From: Enterococcus sp. 5H
Lineage (GTDB): Bacteria; Bacillota; Bacilli; Lactobacillales; Enterococcaceae
Direction: 5' to 3'
Length of the DNA stretch: 58,299 bases
NCBI RefSeq assembly: GCF_028128615.1
Contig: NZ_AMDP01000067.1
Span: forward strand, 1 to 58,299
Under the pieces are notes generated by a model, which saw only the letters and a list, made by a program, of their open reading frames with translations, did no database searches and was not told the DNA's origin. Made by a program: the position numbers and the translations under genes. Below, one piece after another: positions 8,467 to 17,817 of the stretch (positions are counted from its first letter, which is position 1; every line of letters starts with the position of its first letter).

Positions 8467-9218
8467 TGACGTACCTCCACACCATTTTTGGCTAATTCTT
8501 GCTTTAAATCTGGTATTTTCACTTCACCATAGTGGAAAATACTTGCTGCTAGTGCTGCCGAAACGTTGGTTTCTTCAAATACCTCTATAATGTCAGCTGA
8601 ACTGCCGCAGCCACCAGATGCAATGACAGGTACATTAACTGCATTACATACAGCTTGGTTCAACGCTAAATCATAGCCACTTTTTGTCCCATCCGCATCC
8701 ATACTCGTTAACAAAATCTCACCTGCACCTAAAGCAACTGCTTTTTTTGCCCATTCAATGACATCCAAACCTGTATCTTCACGTCCACCTTTAACAAAAA
8801 CATGCCAAGAATCGGCTTGCTTTTTAGCATCAATCGCAATAACAATACACTGTGAACCAAATTTTTCCGCACCTGTTTGAATTAATTCCGGCTGTTGAAT
8901 CGCTGCCGAATTGAGTGAAATTTTATCGGCTCCTGCCTGCAGCATTTTTTTCATATCTTCAATAGAACGGATACCACCGCCTACTGTTAATGGGATAAAA
9001 ACTTCCGCCGCTGTGCGTTCGATAACATCAATCATTGTTTCACGCTCATCACTTGTTGCAGTTATATCTAAAAAAACTATTTCGTCCGCTCCTTGTTCAT
9101 TATAAGCTCGCGCAACTTTAACCGGGTCCCCAACATCCTTCAAATCAACGAAATTGATCCCTTTTACCACACGGCCATCCGTAACATCTAGACAAGGTAT
9201 AATCCGTTTAGTCAACAT
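8463..9218 (-). CDS. hisF: Imidazole glycerol phosphate synthase, cyclase subunit
   Basis: (beta/alpha)8 barrel that, with HisH, turns PRFAR and ammonia into imidazole glycerol phosphate and AICAR. The N-terminus [16 protein letters not shown] holds catalytic Asp11; IVIAIDAKK carries the second catalytic Asp near 130. TVGGGIRS and VIASGGCGS are the phosphate-binding loops. Total 251 residues, normal. The start overlaps hisA by 11 nt, with GGAGG upstream inside hisA. Confidence 0.97.
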   Translation of the reverse strand: MLTKRIIPCLDVTDGRVVKGINFVDLKDVGDPVKVARAYNEQGADEIVFLDITATSDERETMIDVIERTAAEVFIPLTVGGGIRSIEDMKKMLQAGADKISLNSAAIQQPELIQTGAEKFGSQCIVIAIDAKKQADSWHVFVKGGREDTGLDVIEWAKKAVALGAGEILLTSMDADGTKSGYDLALNQAVCNAVNVPVIASGGCGSSADIIEVFEETNVSAALAASIFHYGEVKIPDLKQELAKNGVEVRQ

Positions 9219-9933
9219 CGGTTTCTACCTCCAGCATATCTGCTATCGTAATTAACCCATTGTAAAAAGCTTTACCCAAAATCGTTCCAGCTACGCCAAT
9301 TTTTGCTAGTTTCAAAAGATCTTCTTTACTGCTCACTCCTCCTGAAGCAATTATTGCCACATCAGGTAGTGTTTGGATCAGCTTTTCATAGTCTGCAAAT
9401 GTCGGTCCTGTTAATGTCCCATCTTTCGCAATATCAGTGTAAATAATCGTTTTAACTCCGATTGCTGCCATTTCTTGAGCTAATTGCAGAAAATCAGTCT
9501 CACTCACATCCAACCAACCACTAATAGCAACTTTTCCATTTTTTGCATCAATTCCTACAGCAATTTTTTCACCGTATTTTTTGACTGATTGTTTAACTAA
9601 ATCAGGATCTTTTAAAGCCGCTGATCCGATAATAATCCGGTCAATACCTAGATCTATATAGCTATCAATTTGTTCTAATGATCGAATCCCGCCACCAACT
9701 TCGATTTTTAAGCCTGTATTTTTTTTCATAGCTTCAATCAATGGAGCGTTTGCCGCTTTTCCTACCAATGCTCCGTCTAAGTCTACCACATGGATCATTT
9801 GGATCCCTGCATCTTTAAATTCTTGTGCTTGTATAATTGGCTCTTTGTTGACAATTGTTTTTTGTAAAAAATCTCCTTGAACTAAACGAACCGCATTTCC
9901 TTCACGAATATCAATTGCTGGTAAAACGTACAT
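9208..9933 (-). CDS. hisA: ProFAR isomerase
   Basis: Isomerises ProFAR to PRFAR. It is a (beta/alpha)8 barrel of 241 residues with [14 protein letters not shown] (catalytic Asp8), [19 protein letters not shown] and IIASGGVSS. An in-frame TTG at 9942 lies within the ribosome-binding site; AAGGAGG stands 9 nt before ATG 9933, which is the likely start. The first 23 nt overlap hisH. Confidence 0.96.
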   Translation of the reverse strand: MYVLPAIDIREGNAVRLVQGDFLQKTIVNKEPIIQAQEFKDAGIQMIHVVDLDGALVGKAANAPLIEAMKKNTGLKIEVGGGIRSLEQIDSYIDLGIDRIIIGSAALKDPDLVKQSVKKYGEKIAVGIDAKNGKVAISGWLDVSETDFLQLAQEMAAIGVKTIIYTDIAKDGTLTGPTFADYEKLIQTLPDVAIIASGGVSSKEDLLKLAKIGVAGTILGKAFYNGLITIADMLEVETDVD

Positions 9934-10537
9934 TTTCGACAACCTCCTTAAATCCTTTTAAAATTTCGAGTCCAGCTTCACTGCTTTTTTCCGGATGAAA
10001 TTGTGTACCATACACATGTCCATGTGAGATCATCGCGGGTATTTTAATTGAATATTGTGACCAAGCATCAATCACATCGGGCTCACAGTCTACATAATAC
10101 GAATGAACGAAATAAACAAACTGTTTCTCCATATTTCGGGTTAGAAGCGTTTCATTAGCTACAACTAATTCATTCCAGCCCATATGAGGAACAGGATACG
10201 CTGTGTCATCAGGCAATTTTTCGCAAATACCTTCAATTAAACCTAATCCTTCTGTAAATCCGTTTTCCATACTACCTTCTAAAAGTAGTTGCATTCCCAG
10301 ACAAACACCTAAAATAGGTGTCCCTTTTTTTGCGGCTTCTTGAATTACAGTGACTAGATTTCGTTCTTTTAATTCTTTCATCGCCAAAGAATATGCGCCC
10401 ACACCAGGCAAGATCAAGCCATCAGCAGAAATTATTTCCTCAGGATCGGCAGAGATTTTATTTTCTAGACCAACAAAATCTAAAGCTTTCTGAACATTGC
10501 GTGTATTGCCAGTATCATAATCAATGATAATAATCAT
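9911..10537 (-). CDS. hisH: Imidazole glycerol phosphate synthase, glutamine amidotransferase subunit
   Basis: Class I glutaminase that supplies ammonia to HisF. GVCLGMQLL holds nucleophile Cys79, and GTQFHPEKS gives the His-Glu of the triad near the C-terminus. The oxyanion-hole region LPGVGAY is present. 208 residues. It starts one base after the hisB stop codon and overlaps hisA downstream. Confidence 0.96.
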   Translation of the reverse strand: MIIIIDYDTGNTRNVQKALDFVGLENKISADPEEIISADGLILPGVGAYSLAMKELKERNLVTVIQEAAKKGTPILGVCLGMQLLLEGSMENGFTEGLGLIEGICEKLPDDTAYPVPHMGWNELVVANETLLTRNMEKQFVYFVHSYYVDCEPDVIDAWSQYSIKIPAMISHGHVYGTQFHPEKSSEAGLEILKGFKEVVENVRFTSN

Positions 10538-11122
10538 TTATAAAATTCCTTTCGTTGAATTTACGCCTTGAATTTCCGGATTTTCAGTAATCGCTTCACG
10601 CAATGCCCGACCAACAGCTTTAAACAGTGCTTCTATTTTATGATGTGTATTTTTTCCATGTAGTATTTTCAGATGAAGATTCATTTGCGTATTAAATGCC
10701 AATGCTTGAAAAAATTCTTCCGTCAATTCTGTATCAAATGCACCTAATTTAGGATTATCAAATACCGCATCAAACACCAAATATGAGCGACCGCTTAAAT
10801 CCAGAGAAGCCATTCCCAACGATTCGTCCATCGGTACAAAACTCGTACCATAACGATTAATCCCAGCCTTATCGCCTAACGCTTCTCGAATACATTGTCC
10901 TAAAACAATCCCCACATCTTCTACTGTATGATGACTATCTACATCTAAATCACCATCTACTTTCACTTCTAATGAAATACGACTGTGACGAGCAAAAAGA
11001 ATCAACATATGATCGAAAAATCCAACACCCGTTTGAATATCCACAGGCTCTTGCTGATCTAAATTAAGCTTTAAAACAATCTTTGTTTCTGCAGTTTCTC
11101 TTGATAATGTAGCAATTCTCAT
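10538..11122 (-). CDS. hisB: Imidazoleglycerol-phosphate dehydratase
   Basis: Manganese-dependent dehydratase converting imidazole glycerol phosphate to imidazole acetol phosphate. It is the monofunctional form (194 residues) with the paired metal motifs [14 protein letters not shown] and HKIEALFKA, and FFDHML near the N-terminus. There is no fused phosphatase domain, so histidinol-phosphate phosphatase must be a separate gene. CAAGGAGG precedes the ATG. A 242-bp gap with repeats and a hairpin separates it from hisD. Confidence 0.96.
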   Translation of the reverse strand: MRIATLSRETAETKIVLKLNLDQQEPVDIQTGVGFFDHMLILFARHSRISLEVKVDGDLDVDSHHTVEDVGIVLGQCIREALGDKAGINRYGTSFVPMDESLGMASLDLSGRSYLVFDAVFDNPKLGAFDTELTEEFFQALAFNTQMNLHLKILHGKNTHHKIEALFKAVGRALREAITENPEIQGVNSTKGIL

Positions 11123-11139
11123 GGAATACCTCCTTGATT

Positions 11140-11307
11140 TAAAAGCTGAATGAACCGTTTAACTTTGATGAAAAATAGGAAAATATGACTAAGGTGCTTT
11201 TTACCTTAGTCAGGTTTTATCTTTTTGCCGAGATGTTGGTTCATGAAGCTAGATAGGTTAAAAGCTGAATGAACCGTTTAACATTGATGAAAAGTAAGAA
11301 AACATGA
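11140..11307. repeat. Two 49-bp direct repeats flanking a hairpin inside the his operon
   Basis: The unit beginning TAAAAGCTGAATGAACCGTT lies at 11140-11188 and 11259-11307 (period 119), with a few substitutions. Between them, at 11187-11211, sits a 9-bp stem (GACTAAGGT/ACCTTAGTC) followed by ATATTTTCCTATTTTT on the minus strand. It could work as a partial terminator or processing site between hisD and hisB. The 3450-3496 region has a similar layout. Confidence 0.8.
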
Positions 11308-11364
11308 TAACATTTTTAGATACAAATCAAATTTCAACTTTCTCAAACCAATAAATTCTTAAAA

Positions 11365-12645
11365 TCATTTAAAGCGATATTCAACCGCTCGTGCATGTCC
11401 TTCTAAACCTTCTTTTCGTGCCAGCAAAGCAATCGCATCTTTTGCATCTGCCAAAGCTTCTTTAGTATAATACGTAACTTGGCTATATTTCACAAAATCA
11501 TACACTCCTAACGGTGAATAGAATTTTGCCGTTCCACTTGTCGGTAGTACATGGTTTGTTCCTGAAAAATAGTCCCCCACGGGTTCCGATGTATAAGCGC
11601 CTAAAAAGATTGATCCCGCATTTTTTATCTTGTGTAAATAACTAATCGGATCAGCTAACTGCACTTCTAAGTGTTCTGGTGCAATTTCATTCATCACTGT
11701 AAACATATCTTCAATTGATTCTACAATAATTAGTTGTCCATGATGTTCAATAGCGAATTCAGCGATTTTTTTTCTTGGTAACGTAAGTAATTGTTGCTGG
11801 ATTTCTTTTTCCACTTGTTTAGCCAGCGTCATCGAATTAGTGACTAAAATAGCTCTAGCAAGCGTATCATGTTCTGCTTGCGATAACAAATCGGCAGCAA
11901 TATAAACTGGATTTGCTGTGTCATCAGCTAAAATTCCAATTTCTGACGGTCCTGCAATCATATCAATCCCGACTGTGCCAAATACTTGCTTCTTAGCCGT
12001 TGCTACATAAATATTTCCGGGACCTACAATTTTATCGATTTTCGGTATGCTTTCTGTTCCGTATGCTAGTGCAGCAATAGCTTGAGCACCGCCGATTTGA
12101 AAAACTTTATCTACACCAGCAATTTTTGCCGCCGCCAAAATCACATCAGGAATTCCTTCTTTTGAAGGCGGAGTGACCATAATAATTTCTGCTACACCTG
12201 CAATTTTAGCTGGCAAAACATTCATCAGAACTGACGAAGGATAAGCAGCCGTACCGCCGGGAACATAAACACCAACTCGATTTAGCGGTAATACTAGTTG
12301 ACCTCTTAATACACCAGTTTTTTCAGTATCCATGAAATCATATTGTTTTTGCTTCTTATGATAACTAATAATGTTTTCTTTGGCTGCTTCCAGTGCTGTT
12401 ATCACTTCTTTTTCGACACGTTCATAAGCAGAATCAATGCTTTCTTTAGAAACACTTAATGTTCCTAACTCTACTTGATCAAAAATACTTGAATATTCTT
12501 TCAACGCTTGATCCCCAGTTAAAATGACCTGTTGAATGATTGAACGAACTTGTTCTTCTACTTGGCTGTTATCTTCTTGCGTATGTTTTTGTTCCTTTTT
12601 CAATACTGCTAAAATCTCTGAAGTCGTTCCTTTAATCCATTTCAA
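11365..12645 (-). CDS. hisD: Histidinol dehydrogenase
   Basis: NAD-dependent zinc enzyme performing the last two oxidations to histidine. 426 residues with [40 protein letters not shown] and the catalytic/zinc region [12 protein letters not shown]; a C-terminal [16 protein letters not shown] follows. It starts with TTG at 12645, preceded by AAGGAGG at 8 nt and overlapping the hisG stop by 4 nt. Confidence 0.96.
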   Translation of the reverse strand: MKWIKGTTSEILAVLKKEQKHTQEDNSQVEEQVRSIIQQVILTGDQALKEYSSIFDQVELGTLSVSKESIDSAYERVEKEVITALEAAKENIISYHKKQKQYDFMDTEKTGVLRGQLVLPLNRVGVYVPGGTAAYPSSVLMNVLPAKIAGVAEIIMVTPPSKEGIPDVILAAAKIAGVDKVFQIGGAQAIAALAYGTESIPKIDKIVGPGNIYVATAKKQVFGTVGIDMIAGPSEIGILADDTANPVYIAADLLSQAEHDTLARAILVTNSMTLAKQVEKEIQQQLLTLPRKKIAEFAIEHHGQLIIVESIEDMFTVMNEIAPEHLEVQLADPISYLHKIKNAGSIFLGAYTSEPVGDYFSGTNHVLPTSGTAKFYSPLGVYDFVKYSQVTYYTKEALADAKDAIALLARKEGLEGHARAVEYRFK

Positions 12646-13283
12646 ACTTCATTTCCTCCTTCGCAAACTGGCTCTAACGTGTGAAACAACTGGATAATTG
12701 CTTCTCGTTTTCGTTTTAATGCTGCTTTATTTACAATCACACGTGCAGAAATTGAACAGATATCTTCAAAAATCTCTAAACCATTTTCTTTTAAAGTTGT
12801 GCCCGTTTCAACAATATCAACAATCGCATCTGCCAAGCCTAAAACAGGGGCAATTTCAACTGAACCTTCAATTTTGATAATTTCAACATCTTCACCTTTT
12901 TGGCGAAAGTGTTCCGAAGCAACCGTCGGATATTTTGTTGCAATACGCTTGCGTTTGTAGTCATCCGGTTGATAGTTTTTCGTTGATGCCACTGAGAATT
13001 TACATTTACCAATCCCCAAATCCAACATTTCATAATAGCCCAAAGGATGTTCCAGTAAAACATCTTTGCCTACAATCCCTAAATCAGCAACACCATGTCG
13101 GACGTAAGTTGTCACATCAGCAGCTTTGACTAAAAGAAACGTAAATTTCTTATCTGGACTATTAAAAATTAATTTTCGTTGTTTCTCTTTCATAAAGGAT
13201 AAATCAATTCCAGCTTTTTCAAATAACGCTATTGTTTGACGTTCTAACCGCCCTTTAGTTAATGCAATCGTTAGTTGTGTCAT
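12642..13283 (-). CDS. hisG: ATP phosphoribosyltransferase, short form
   Basis: First committed step of histidine synthesis, joining ATP and PRPP. At 213 residues it is the short form, lacking the C-terminal ACT-like regulatory domain and depending on HisZ. The PRPP-binding loop [18 protein letters not shown] is present. The N-terminus [14 protein letters not shown] is typical. It overlaps hisZ upstream by 29 nt and hisD downstream by 4 nt. Confidence 0.96.
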   Translation of the reverse strand: MTQLTIALTKGRLERQTIALFEKAGIDLSFMKEKQRKLIFNSPDKKFTFLLVKAADVTTYVRHGVADLGIVGKDVLLEHPLGYYEMLDLGIGKCKFSVASTKNYQPDDYKRKRIATKYPTVASEHFRQKGEDVEIIKIEGSVEIAPVLGLADAIVDIVETGTTLKENGLEIFEDICSISARVIVNKAALKRKREAIIQLFHTLEPVCEGGNEV

Positions 13284-14463
13284 CTTTAGCCACCACCTTT
13301 ATTGTACGAATTGTATTGTCAGTTATTTCGATAACTTGCTCATATTTCCATTTTTCTCCATAGTCAATTGCTTCTTTCAACGTGTCAAATAATGACAATT
13401 GGTAGTCTGGATTTTCTTTTAGAAGATTTTCTGCCCAAGCTACCTGAGTAGAAGCACAATGAACTAAGGTTTTCGGCTGATACAGCGGTGCTAAAACCCC
13501 AATTTGATATTGTAAAGCAATCAGTATATCTAAATTAATCCCAAAACCCACTGCTGGAACCCTGGAATGTCCAAATTGTTCTACTAAATGATCGTAACGT
13601 CCACCTCGTAAAAAGATATCAGCAACTAAATCCGCATAACCATTAAATAAAACACCAGTATAATAATCCATTAAAGCAACCAAGCCCAAATCAACTGTTA
13701 ATGAAATAGCCGGCTGACTGCTGTGAATCAATTCAATAAGTTCTTCCAATTCATAGATTACTTGCATAATTTGTGACTCTTTCGGCAACAATTGTTTAGC
13801 TTTCACAAGTACAGCATCTGTTTCACCAAACAACATAGGGATTGCACAAATAAACGCATCAAGCTCGCTTGGATGTTTTTCGGTAAATCGAGCTAAATCA
13901 GATAAACTTTTGTTACTAAAATGAATTTGAAGCTCAGCGATTTCTATCTCTGTCAATTTTAATGAAGAAACAATACAGCGGAAAATTTTTGCATGCCCCA
14001 ATTCGAAGTGATAATTTGGTATATTTAAAGATTCTAAAATTTCCACAGCACATGTAATGCATTCAATTTCCGCTTTGATCGAAGAATAGCCAATCAATTC
14101 AATTCCCGCTTGCGTTAATTCATTTTGCTCACCTAACATATCTTCATTTGAACGAAAAACTTTTCCGCTATACGATAATTTTAGTGGCGGCTGAATCCCT
14201 GTTGTAGCGATTACTCGACCAATCGGCATAGTCATATCTGGACGTAAAACTAAGAGTCGTCCTTTTTTATCAAAAAATCGATAAAGTTCACTTTTTTCCT
14301 GACTATAAAATACATCTTCAAATTCAATCACTGGCGTATCGATTCGCTGATAACCACGTTTTTTCACAATATCATTCACTTGTTTTTCTAACTGATAAGC
14401 ACCGTTAGATTCACGAAATAACTTATCTTTTGTTCCAATCGGTAAACTTCGACTCCATTTCAT
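13255..14463 (-). CDS. hisZ: ATP phosphoribosyltransferase regulatory subunit
   Basis: HisRS-like paralogue without tRNA charging activity that forms the hetero-octamer with short HisG and gives histidine feedback. Class II synthetase motifs are recognisable (motif 2-like RVFRSNEDM, and [13 protein letters not shown]). The open frame extends upstream to 14553 into the T-box terminator, but GAAGGAGG lies before ATG 14463, giving a 402-residue protein. It is the first gene of the operon. Confidence 0.94.
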   Translation of the reverse strand: MKWSRSLPIGTKDKLFRESNGAYQLEKQVNDIVKKRGYQRIDTPVIEFEDVFYSQEKSELYRFFDKKGRLLVLRPDMTMPIGRVIATTGIQPPLKLSYSGKVFRSNEDMLGEQNELTQAGIELIGYSSIKAEIECITCAVEILESLNIPNYHFELGHAKIFRCIVSSLKLTEIEIAELQIHFSNKSLSDLARFTEKHPSELDAFICAIPMLFGETDAVLVKAKQLLPKESQIMQVIYELEELIELIHSSQPAISLTVDLGLVALMDYYTGVLFNGYADLVADIFLRGGRYDHLVEQFGHSRVPAVGFGINLDILIALQYQIGVLAPLYQPKTLVHCASTQVAWAENLLKENPDYQLSLFDTLKEAIDYGEKWKYEQVIEITDNTIRTIKVVAKDDTTNDCIN

Positions 14464-14493
14464 TATTGCCCCTCCTTCAATACTGTACTGAAT

Positions 14494-14775
14494 AAAAAAA
14501 CGTCCCCTTGGCAAATAAGCCAAGAGGACGAGAAATTTTTCACGTGGTCCCACCTCAGATTTGTTTTTACCTCACAGTAAAAACCTCTGTTAGTCATAGA
14601 TACTAAGAAGCGATAACGAGCTCACCGATTTTTCCTACTAAAGACTAAGATTCTTCAGAAAAATAACTTACAGGCGTGTTCAACAATTGTTCGCTATTTC
14701 CTTGCAGCAACCGGAAACTCTCTAAAACGAAATCAATCGTCTACTATTCTGATCATCATTCTTTCATTTTATTCT
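14494..14775 (-). promoter_or_regulatory. T-box leader of the his operon (His specifier CAC)
   Basis: tRNA-sensing riboswitch upstream of hisZ. The conserved T-box AGGTGGGACCACG lies at 14541-14555. The terminator is an 11-bp stem (arms 14501-14511 and 14520-14530) with a seven-T tract. Upstream, Stem I shows AGAGAG, a distal loop GGTTGCTGCAAG and, on the 3' side, GAACACGCC, where CAC at 14677-14679 fits a histidine specifier. Expected logic: uncharged tRNA-His favours antitermination and his expression. The 5' border is approximate. Confidence 0.92.
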
Positions 14776-14790
14776 CATTTATTTCTTAAC

Positions 14791-14819
14791 AATCTATCAC
14801 GAATCCTAAAGATAGTCAA
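14791..14819 (-). promoter_or_regulatory. Promoter of the his T-box transcript
   Basis: TTGACT (14814-14819), a 17-bp spacer and TAGATT (14791-14796) with an extended TGA just before the -10. Transcription would start near 14784, at the 5' edge of the T-box. Confidence 0.75.
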
Positions 14820-14883
14820 TAGTTTTTTATGAAATAAAATAGATACTTCGCACTACAGGAAATCTTTTCAAATTAATTTCATG

Positions 14884-14889
14884 TATACT
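14884..14889 (+). promoter_or_regulatory. -10 element of the HTH-kinase fusion gene
   Basis: TATACT lies 27 nt before the ATG. No clear -35 stands at the usual distance, which suggests an activated or weak promoter. It is divergent from the his promoter 70 bp away. Confidence 0.4.
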
Positions 14890-14916
14890 AAGCATAAAGT
14901 AATGGAGGAAATTTAG

Positions 14917-16239
14917 ATGACAGCAAAATCATTCAATCAATTATTAACTTCTATAGAAAACAACTTAACTATTGACCTAACGGCAGACGAACTCGCTAAA
15001 AAATCAGGTTATTCAACTTACTATTTTTATCGTTTATTTTCCTCAAATATGGGAATATCTTTGTCAGCTTATATCTTAAATAGAAGATTAAAAAAAATAG
15101 TCTACGAAATATCTTGTGGAAAAAAAGCAATGGATGTTTCACTTCACTATGGTTTTTCAACTTATGCAGGTTTTTATAAAGCCTTTATCAAAGAATATGG
15201 CTGCTCCCCAAAAAAATACTTGGAAATCTATAAAAATGAGATAGTACAAACAAACTATTTGGAGGTTAAAATGATCCATCTAAACAAGTGTGAATTAAAA
15301 GAAATATTAAAAAATTGGGCAATCTCCCCATCTCTTTCCATACAAGAAATATCAACCGACAATAGTCTTTACGCTCCGAAAAGAGTATGGCAAATAGGCA
15401 CAGATTACTTTTTACATCAAACTGTTGATACATCTGGCGAACTGAAAAATATTCTCATTGCTGAAACTCTAGCTAAACATGGGCTTTCTGTTTCCTTACC
15501 AGTAAAAACAATAGATGACCAACTCTTTATTGAAGATGATGCTATGTTTATTTTAAAGCAAGGGGTAAAAGGTGAACCTTTAACGATTGAAAAGCTTTTT
15601 CGATCTTCTGCAGACAATTATGGATTCTCCTACGGTATTGCCATTGCCAAACTCCATCAAGCGTTTTTGGAAGTGGAAGATCAAGTTTTGTGTGATTCAT
15701 CTAACTTATTTGAAGTTGTAAACAATTGGGCACTTCCCATTATCCAAAAACAACAGAAACAATGGAAGCTAGAGATTCCAGAAAAGTTTTTTTCTACCTT
15801 TATAGAAAATTTTTCTACGCTGTATGGTACATTACCAACACAAATTATTCACCGCGATCCTAATTTTGAAAATATTTTATTTGTAGACTCTAGCTTAAAT
15901 GGTTTTATTGATTTTGATTTAGTAGAAAAAAATATCCGTTTATTCGATCCTTGTTATTGTGCAACCAGCATTTTAAGCCAAGCGAATAAAGAAAATCGTT
16001 TAGCCTGGATCTCAATTCTTACTGAAATTTTGCATGGATATGATGAAGAGAATCCTTTAACGAAAGAAGAAAAAAGAGCAATATTTTATGTTATTTGCGC
16101 GATTCAAATGATTTGCGTAGCTTATTTTAGTGATGAAGACAATGATACACCTACATTCAAAAAATTGGCAAAAATAAATCGAGAACTATTGGAATTTATC
16201 ATAAGCAAACAAAAAGAAATTGAATTAATTTTTGACTAA
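14917..16239 (+). CDS. AraC-type DNA-binding domain fused to an APH/choline-kinase-like phosphotransferase
   Basis: 440 residues. Residues 1-107 are a complete double-HTH AraC domain (ADELAKKSGYSTYYFYRLF, and DVSLHYGFSTYAGFYKAF with GCSPKKYL). The rest resembles small-molecule kinases of the APH family: an N-lobe-like segment around 155-220, catalytic IIHRDPNFENILF with His312, Asp314 and Asn319, and the metal-binding FIDFD with Asp332. All key residues are intact, so the kinase may be active. AATGGAGG precedes the ATG. The AraC sensor domain has in effect been replaced by a kinase. Substrate and target genes are unknown. Confidence 0.82.
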   Translation: MTAKSFNQLLTSIENNLTIDLTADELAKKSGYSTYYFYRLFSSNMGISLSAYILNRRLKKIVYEISCGKKAMDVSLHYGFSTYAGFYKAFIKEYGCSPKKYLEIYKNEIVQTNYLEVKMIHLNKCELKEILKNWAISPSLSIQEISTDNSLYAPKRVWQIGTDYFLHQTVDTSGELKNILIAETLAKHGLSVSLPVKTIDDQLFIEDDAMFILKQGVKGEPLTIEKLFRSSADNYGFSYGIAIAKLHQAFLEVEDQVLCDSSNLFEVVNNWALPIIQKQQKQWKLEIPEKFFSTFIENFSTLYGTLPTQIIHRDPNFENILFVDSSLNGFIDFDLVEKNIRLFDPCYCATSILSQANKENRLAWISILTEILHGYDEENPLTKEEKRAIFYVICAIQMICVAYFSDEDNDTPTFKKLAKINRELLEFIISKQKEIELIFD

Positions 16240-16258
16240 GATCGTAGTATGATAAAAA

Positions 16259-16292
16259 TGTGAGTGGGACGATCAGTTTTGTCCTACTCACA
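16259..16292. terminator. Convergent terminator, GTGAGTGGGAC hairpin
   Basis: A 12-bp stem (arms 16259-16270 and 16281-16292, one G-U pair) separates convergent genes. A short T-rich tail (ATTTTTATC) follows on the minus strand. It belongs to the same hairpin family as 7670-7710 and 55321-55362. Confidence 0.78.
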
Positions 16293-16315
16293 CTTTAACT
16301 AGATGATAACTTTCT

Positions 16316-17116
16316 TTAAATCTCTACCGGAAAATAAACATCCACAATATTTTTTTCAGGAGCTGTCACTGCGGGATCTGTCTGGTAAATCTCAAAAGGA
16401 GCAGCTTTTACTTTGTACCCTTGTTCTTCAATCCATTTAATCAGCTTGCTATAAACTGAAGCTAGTTCACTATAGGAACCCTCATATCTTGAAAATGCGC
16501 ATAAACTTTTAAGTAAGATTCTAGTTTGATCTGTTTTTTCAGCTATTGGTACAGCAATTTCAATATCTGAGTTTTCTGGATCAAAATCCGGACTGTGATA
16601 GATCGACATGGGTGGCGCTGTGGGTGTTAAATTTTCTGCTCCAACTTTTGCGAATAACTCTCCTGCATATTTACCATAATCTTGAACATTCATTTGTTTT
16701 CTAATAAATAATAGATTCATTTCCGGTACTTCGCTTAATTTGACTTCGATTTCATTTAAATAAGACATCAGTTTGTTTCCCCCTTCTAATGTGGATAAAT
16801 CATCCACTAAGCGTGTCAACAATAGAGAATACTCCTGCATCTTTTGTGTGAGTTTTTGTTTCTTTTGATTGATTTTTGTTTGAAGCAATTCTTGGTCTTG
16901 TTCGCTTTCCAGCACCAATTTAATTTCATCCAAAGTAAACAGATACTCTTTTAAACGCTTAATCAAAAGAATTGTTTCTAACTGACCTACTTCGTAGTAG
17001 CGATAACCACTTTTTAGATCTGTAAACGATGGCTTCAATAAATCAATTTCATCGTAATAACGAAGTGTTTTACGTGACACTTGAGAGACTTTTGAAAAAT
17101 CACCAATCGATAGTAT
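16316..17116 (-). CDS. MerR-family regulator with GyrI-like effector domain, apparent AUA start
   Basis: BmrR/BltR-like transcription regulator: N-terminal MerR HTH (SRKTLRYYDEIDLLKPSF), a coiled dimerisation helix (about 85-120), and a C-terminal GyrI-like ligand domain (about 125-266). Annotating from the first standard start (GTG 17080) would cut off the first HTH helix and has no ribosome-binding site. The frame upstream continues LSIGDFSKVSQV, the normal MerR N-terminus, and begins at ATA 17114-17116 placed 6 nt after GGAGG (17123-17127). The codons back to an in-frame TAA include no ATG, GTG or TTG. Either AUA is used or the start codon has been lost. The length would be 266 residues. 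Confidence 0.78.
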   Translation of the reverse strand: MLSIGDFSKVSQVSRKTLRYYDEIDLLKPSFTDLKSGYRYYEVGQLETILLIKRLKEYLFTLDEIKLVLESEQDQELLQTKINQKKQKLTQKMQEYSLLLTRLVDDLSTLEGGNKLMSYLNEIEVKLSEVPEMNLLFIRKQMNVQDYGKYAGELFAKVGAENLTPTAPPMSIYHSPDFDPENSDIEIAVPIAEKTDQTRILLKSLCAFSRYEGSYSELASVYSKLIKWIEEQGYKVKAAPFEIYQTDPAVTAPEKNIVDVYFPVEI

Positions 17117-17158
17117 AGTTTTCCTCCTATTGCTTTAGTTTTGCCTCGAGACATTCTT

Positions 17159-17189
17159 AGTTTACGACTTCCAGTAAGGGGAGAGTCAA
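17159..17189 (-). promoter_or_regulatory. MerR-type promoter with 19-bp spacer
   Basis: TTGACT (17184-17189) and TAAACT (17159-17164) are 19 bp apart, the elongated spacer typical of MerR-controlled promoters. The spacer holds an imperfect dyad (GACTCTCC...GGAAGTC). It lies directly upstream of the MerR-family gene, pointing to autoregulation. Confidence 0.72.
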
Positions 17190-17207
17190 CAGAAAATGAA
17201 AACTTTT

Positions 17208-17675
17208 TTACTTTCTTTTATTGATCGTAATTACAGCATAATTAAACAGCTCAATAATTCTTGAAATAAACAATGCTTGAGCAAACGTTTTTTCAGCAGT
17301 ATATACACTAAAAGCTTCTTTAAAGCGCTGGTCAATAGCTTTATAATGGGGAGCTGCCACATGTGTACTCCCGTATTTTTTTAAAATCTGATGATATTCT
17401 TTTTTGAAATTCAATAATTTCGCTATTTCTTCCAAATAAACAGCATCGATCATCACACTGCTTTGAATAACTTCCTCGTCAAGTTCTTCTATAGAATATT
17501 CTTGACCAGCATCTATAAAAAAAACATCTCCATACACAATTGGATAACTTTTATCACTAATTTTCATGATCCCATTTTCTATAAAAAGCTGAACTATTTT
17601 GATTTTATCTTGATCTTTTTCTTCAAAAACAACTGGGGAATTAGTCTTATACGTGCAGAAAAATTCATCTAACAT
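17208..17675 (-). CDS. Stand-alone cupin protein resembling an AraC sensor domain
   Basis: 155 residues. The first 75 look like the cupin-type sensing domain of AraC regulators (IVQLFIENGIMKISDKSYPIVYGDVFFIDAGQEYSI), followed by helical segments as in the AraC linker and dimerisation region. The protein ends before any HTH, and only about 90 nt remain before the next gene, so the DNA-binding part is absent rather than frameshifted. It could be a truncated regulator or a ligand-binding partner. It sits just upstream of the MerR gene on the same strand. Family assignment is tentative. Confidence 0.6.
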   Translation of the reverse strand: MLDEFFCTYKTNSPVVFEEKDQDKIKIVQLFIENGIMKISDKSYPIVYGDVFFIDAGQEYSIEELDEEVIQSSVMIDAVYLEEIAKLLNFKKEYHQILKKYGSTHVAAPHYKAIDQRFKEAFSVYTAEKTFAQALFISRIIELFNYAVITINKRK

Positions 17676-17817
17676 TAATATGCCTTCTTTCGTTAGTTAA
17701 TTTATTACCTAAATCTCTCATTTTTGTTAGCTATTTGTTCGCTGAATCCCACGCCAATGATTGTTATTTTTTCTATACTGATAAAAGTGACAATAACTTA
17801 TGGATTGGAAGAACTTA

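Noticed and set aside
12839-13063. Minus-strand frame overlapping hisG
   Set aside because: Out-of-frame shadow of hisG with no family pattern.
14464-14553. N-terminal extension of hisZ by 30 codons
   Set aside because: It lies in the T-box terminator hairpin and before the clear GAAGGAGG site, and would not be translated as part of HisZ.
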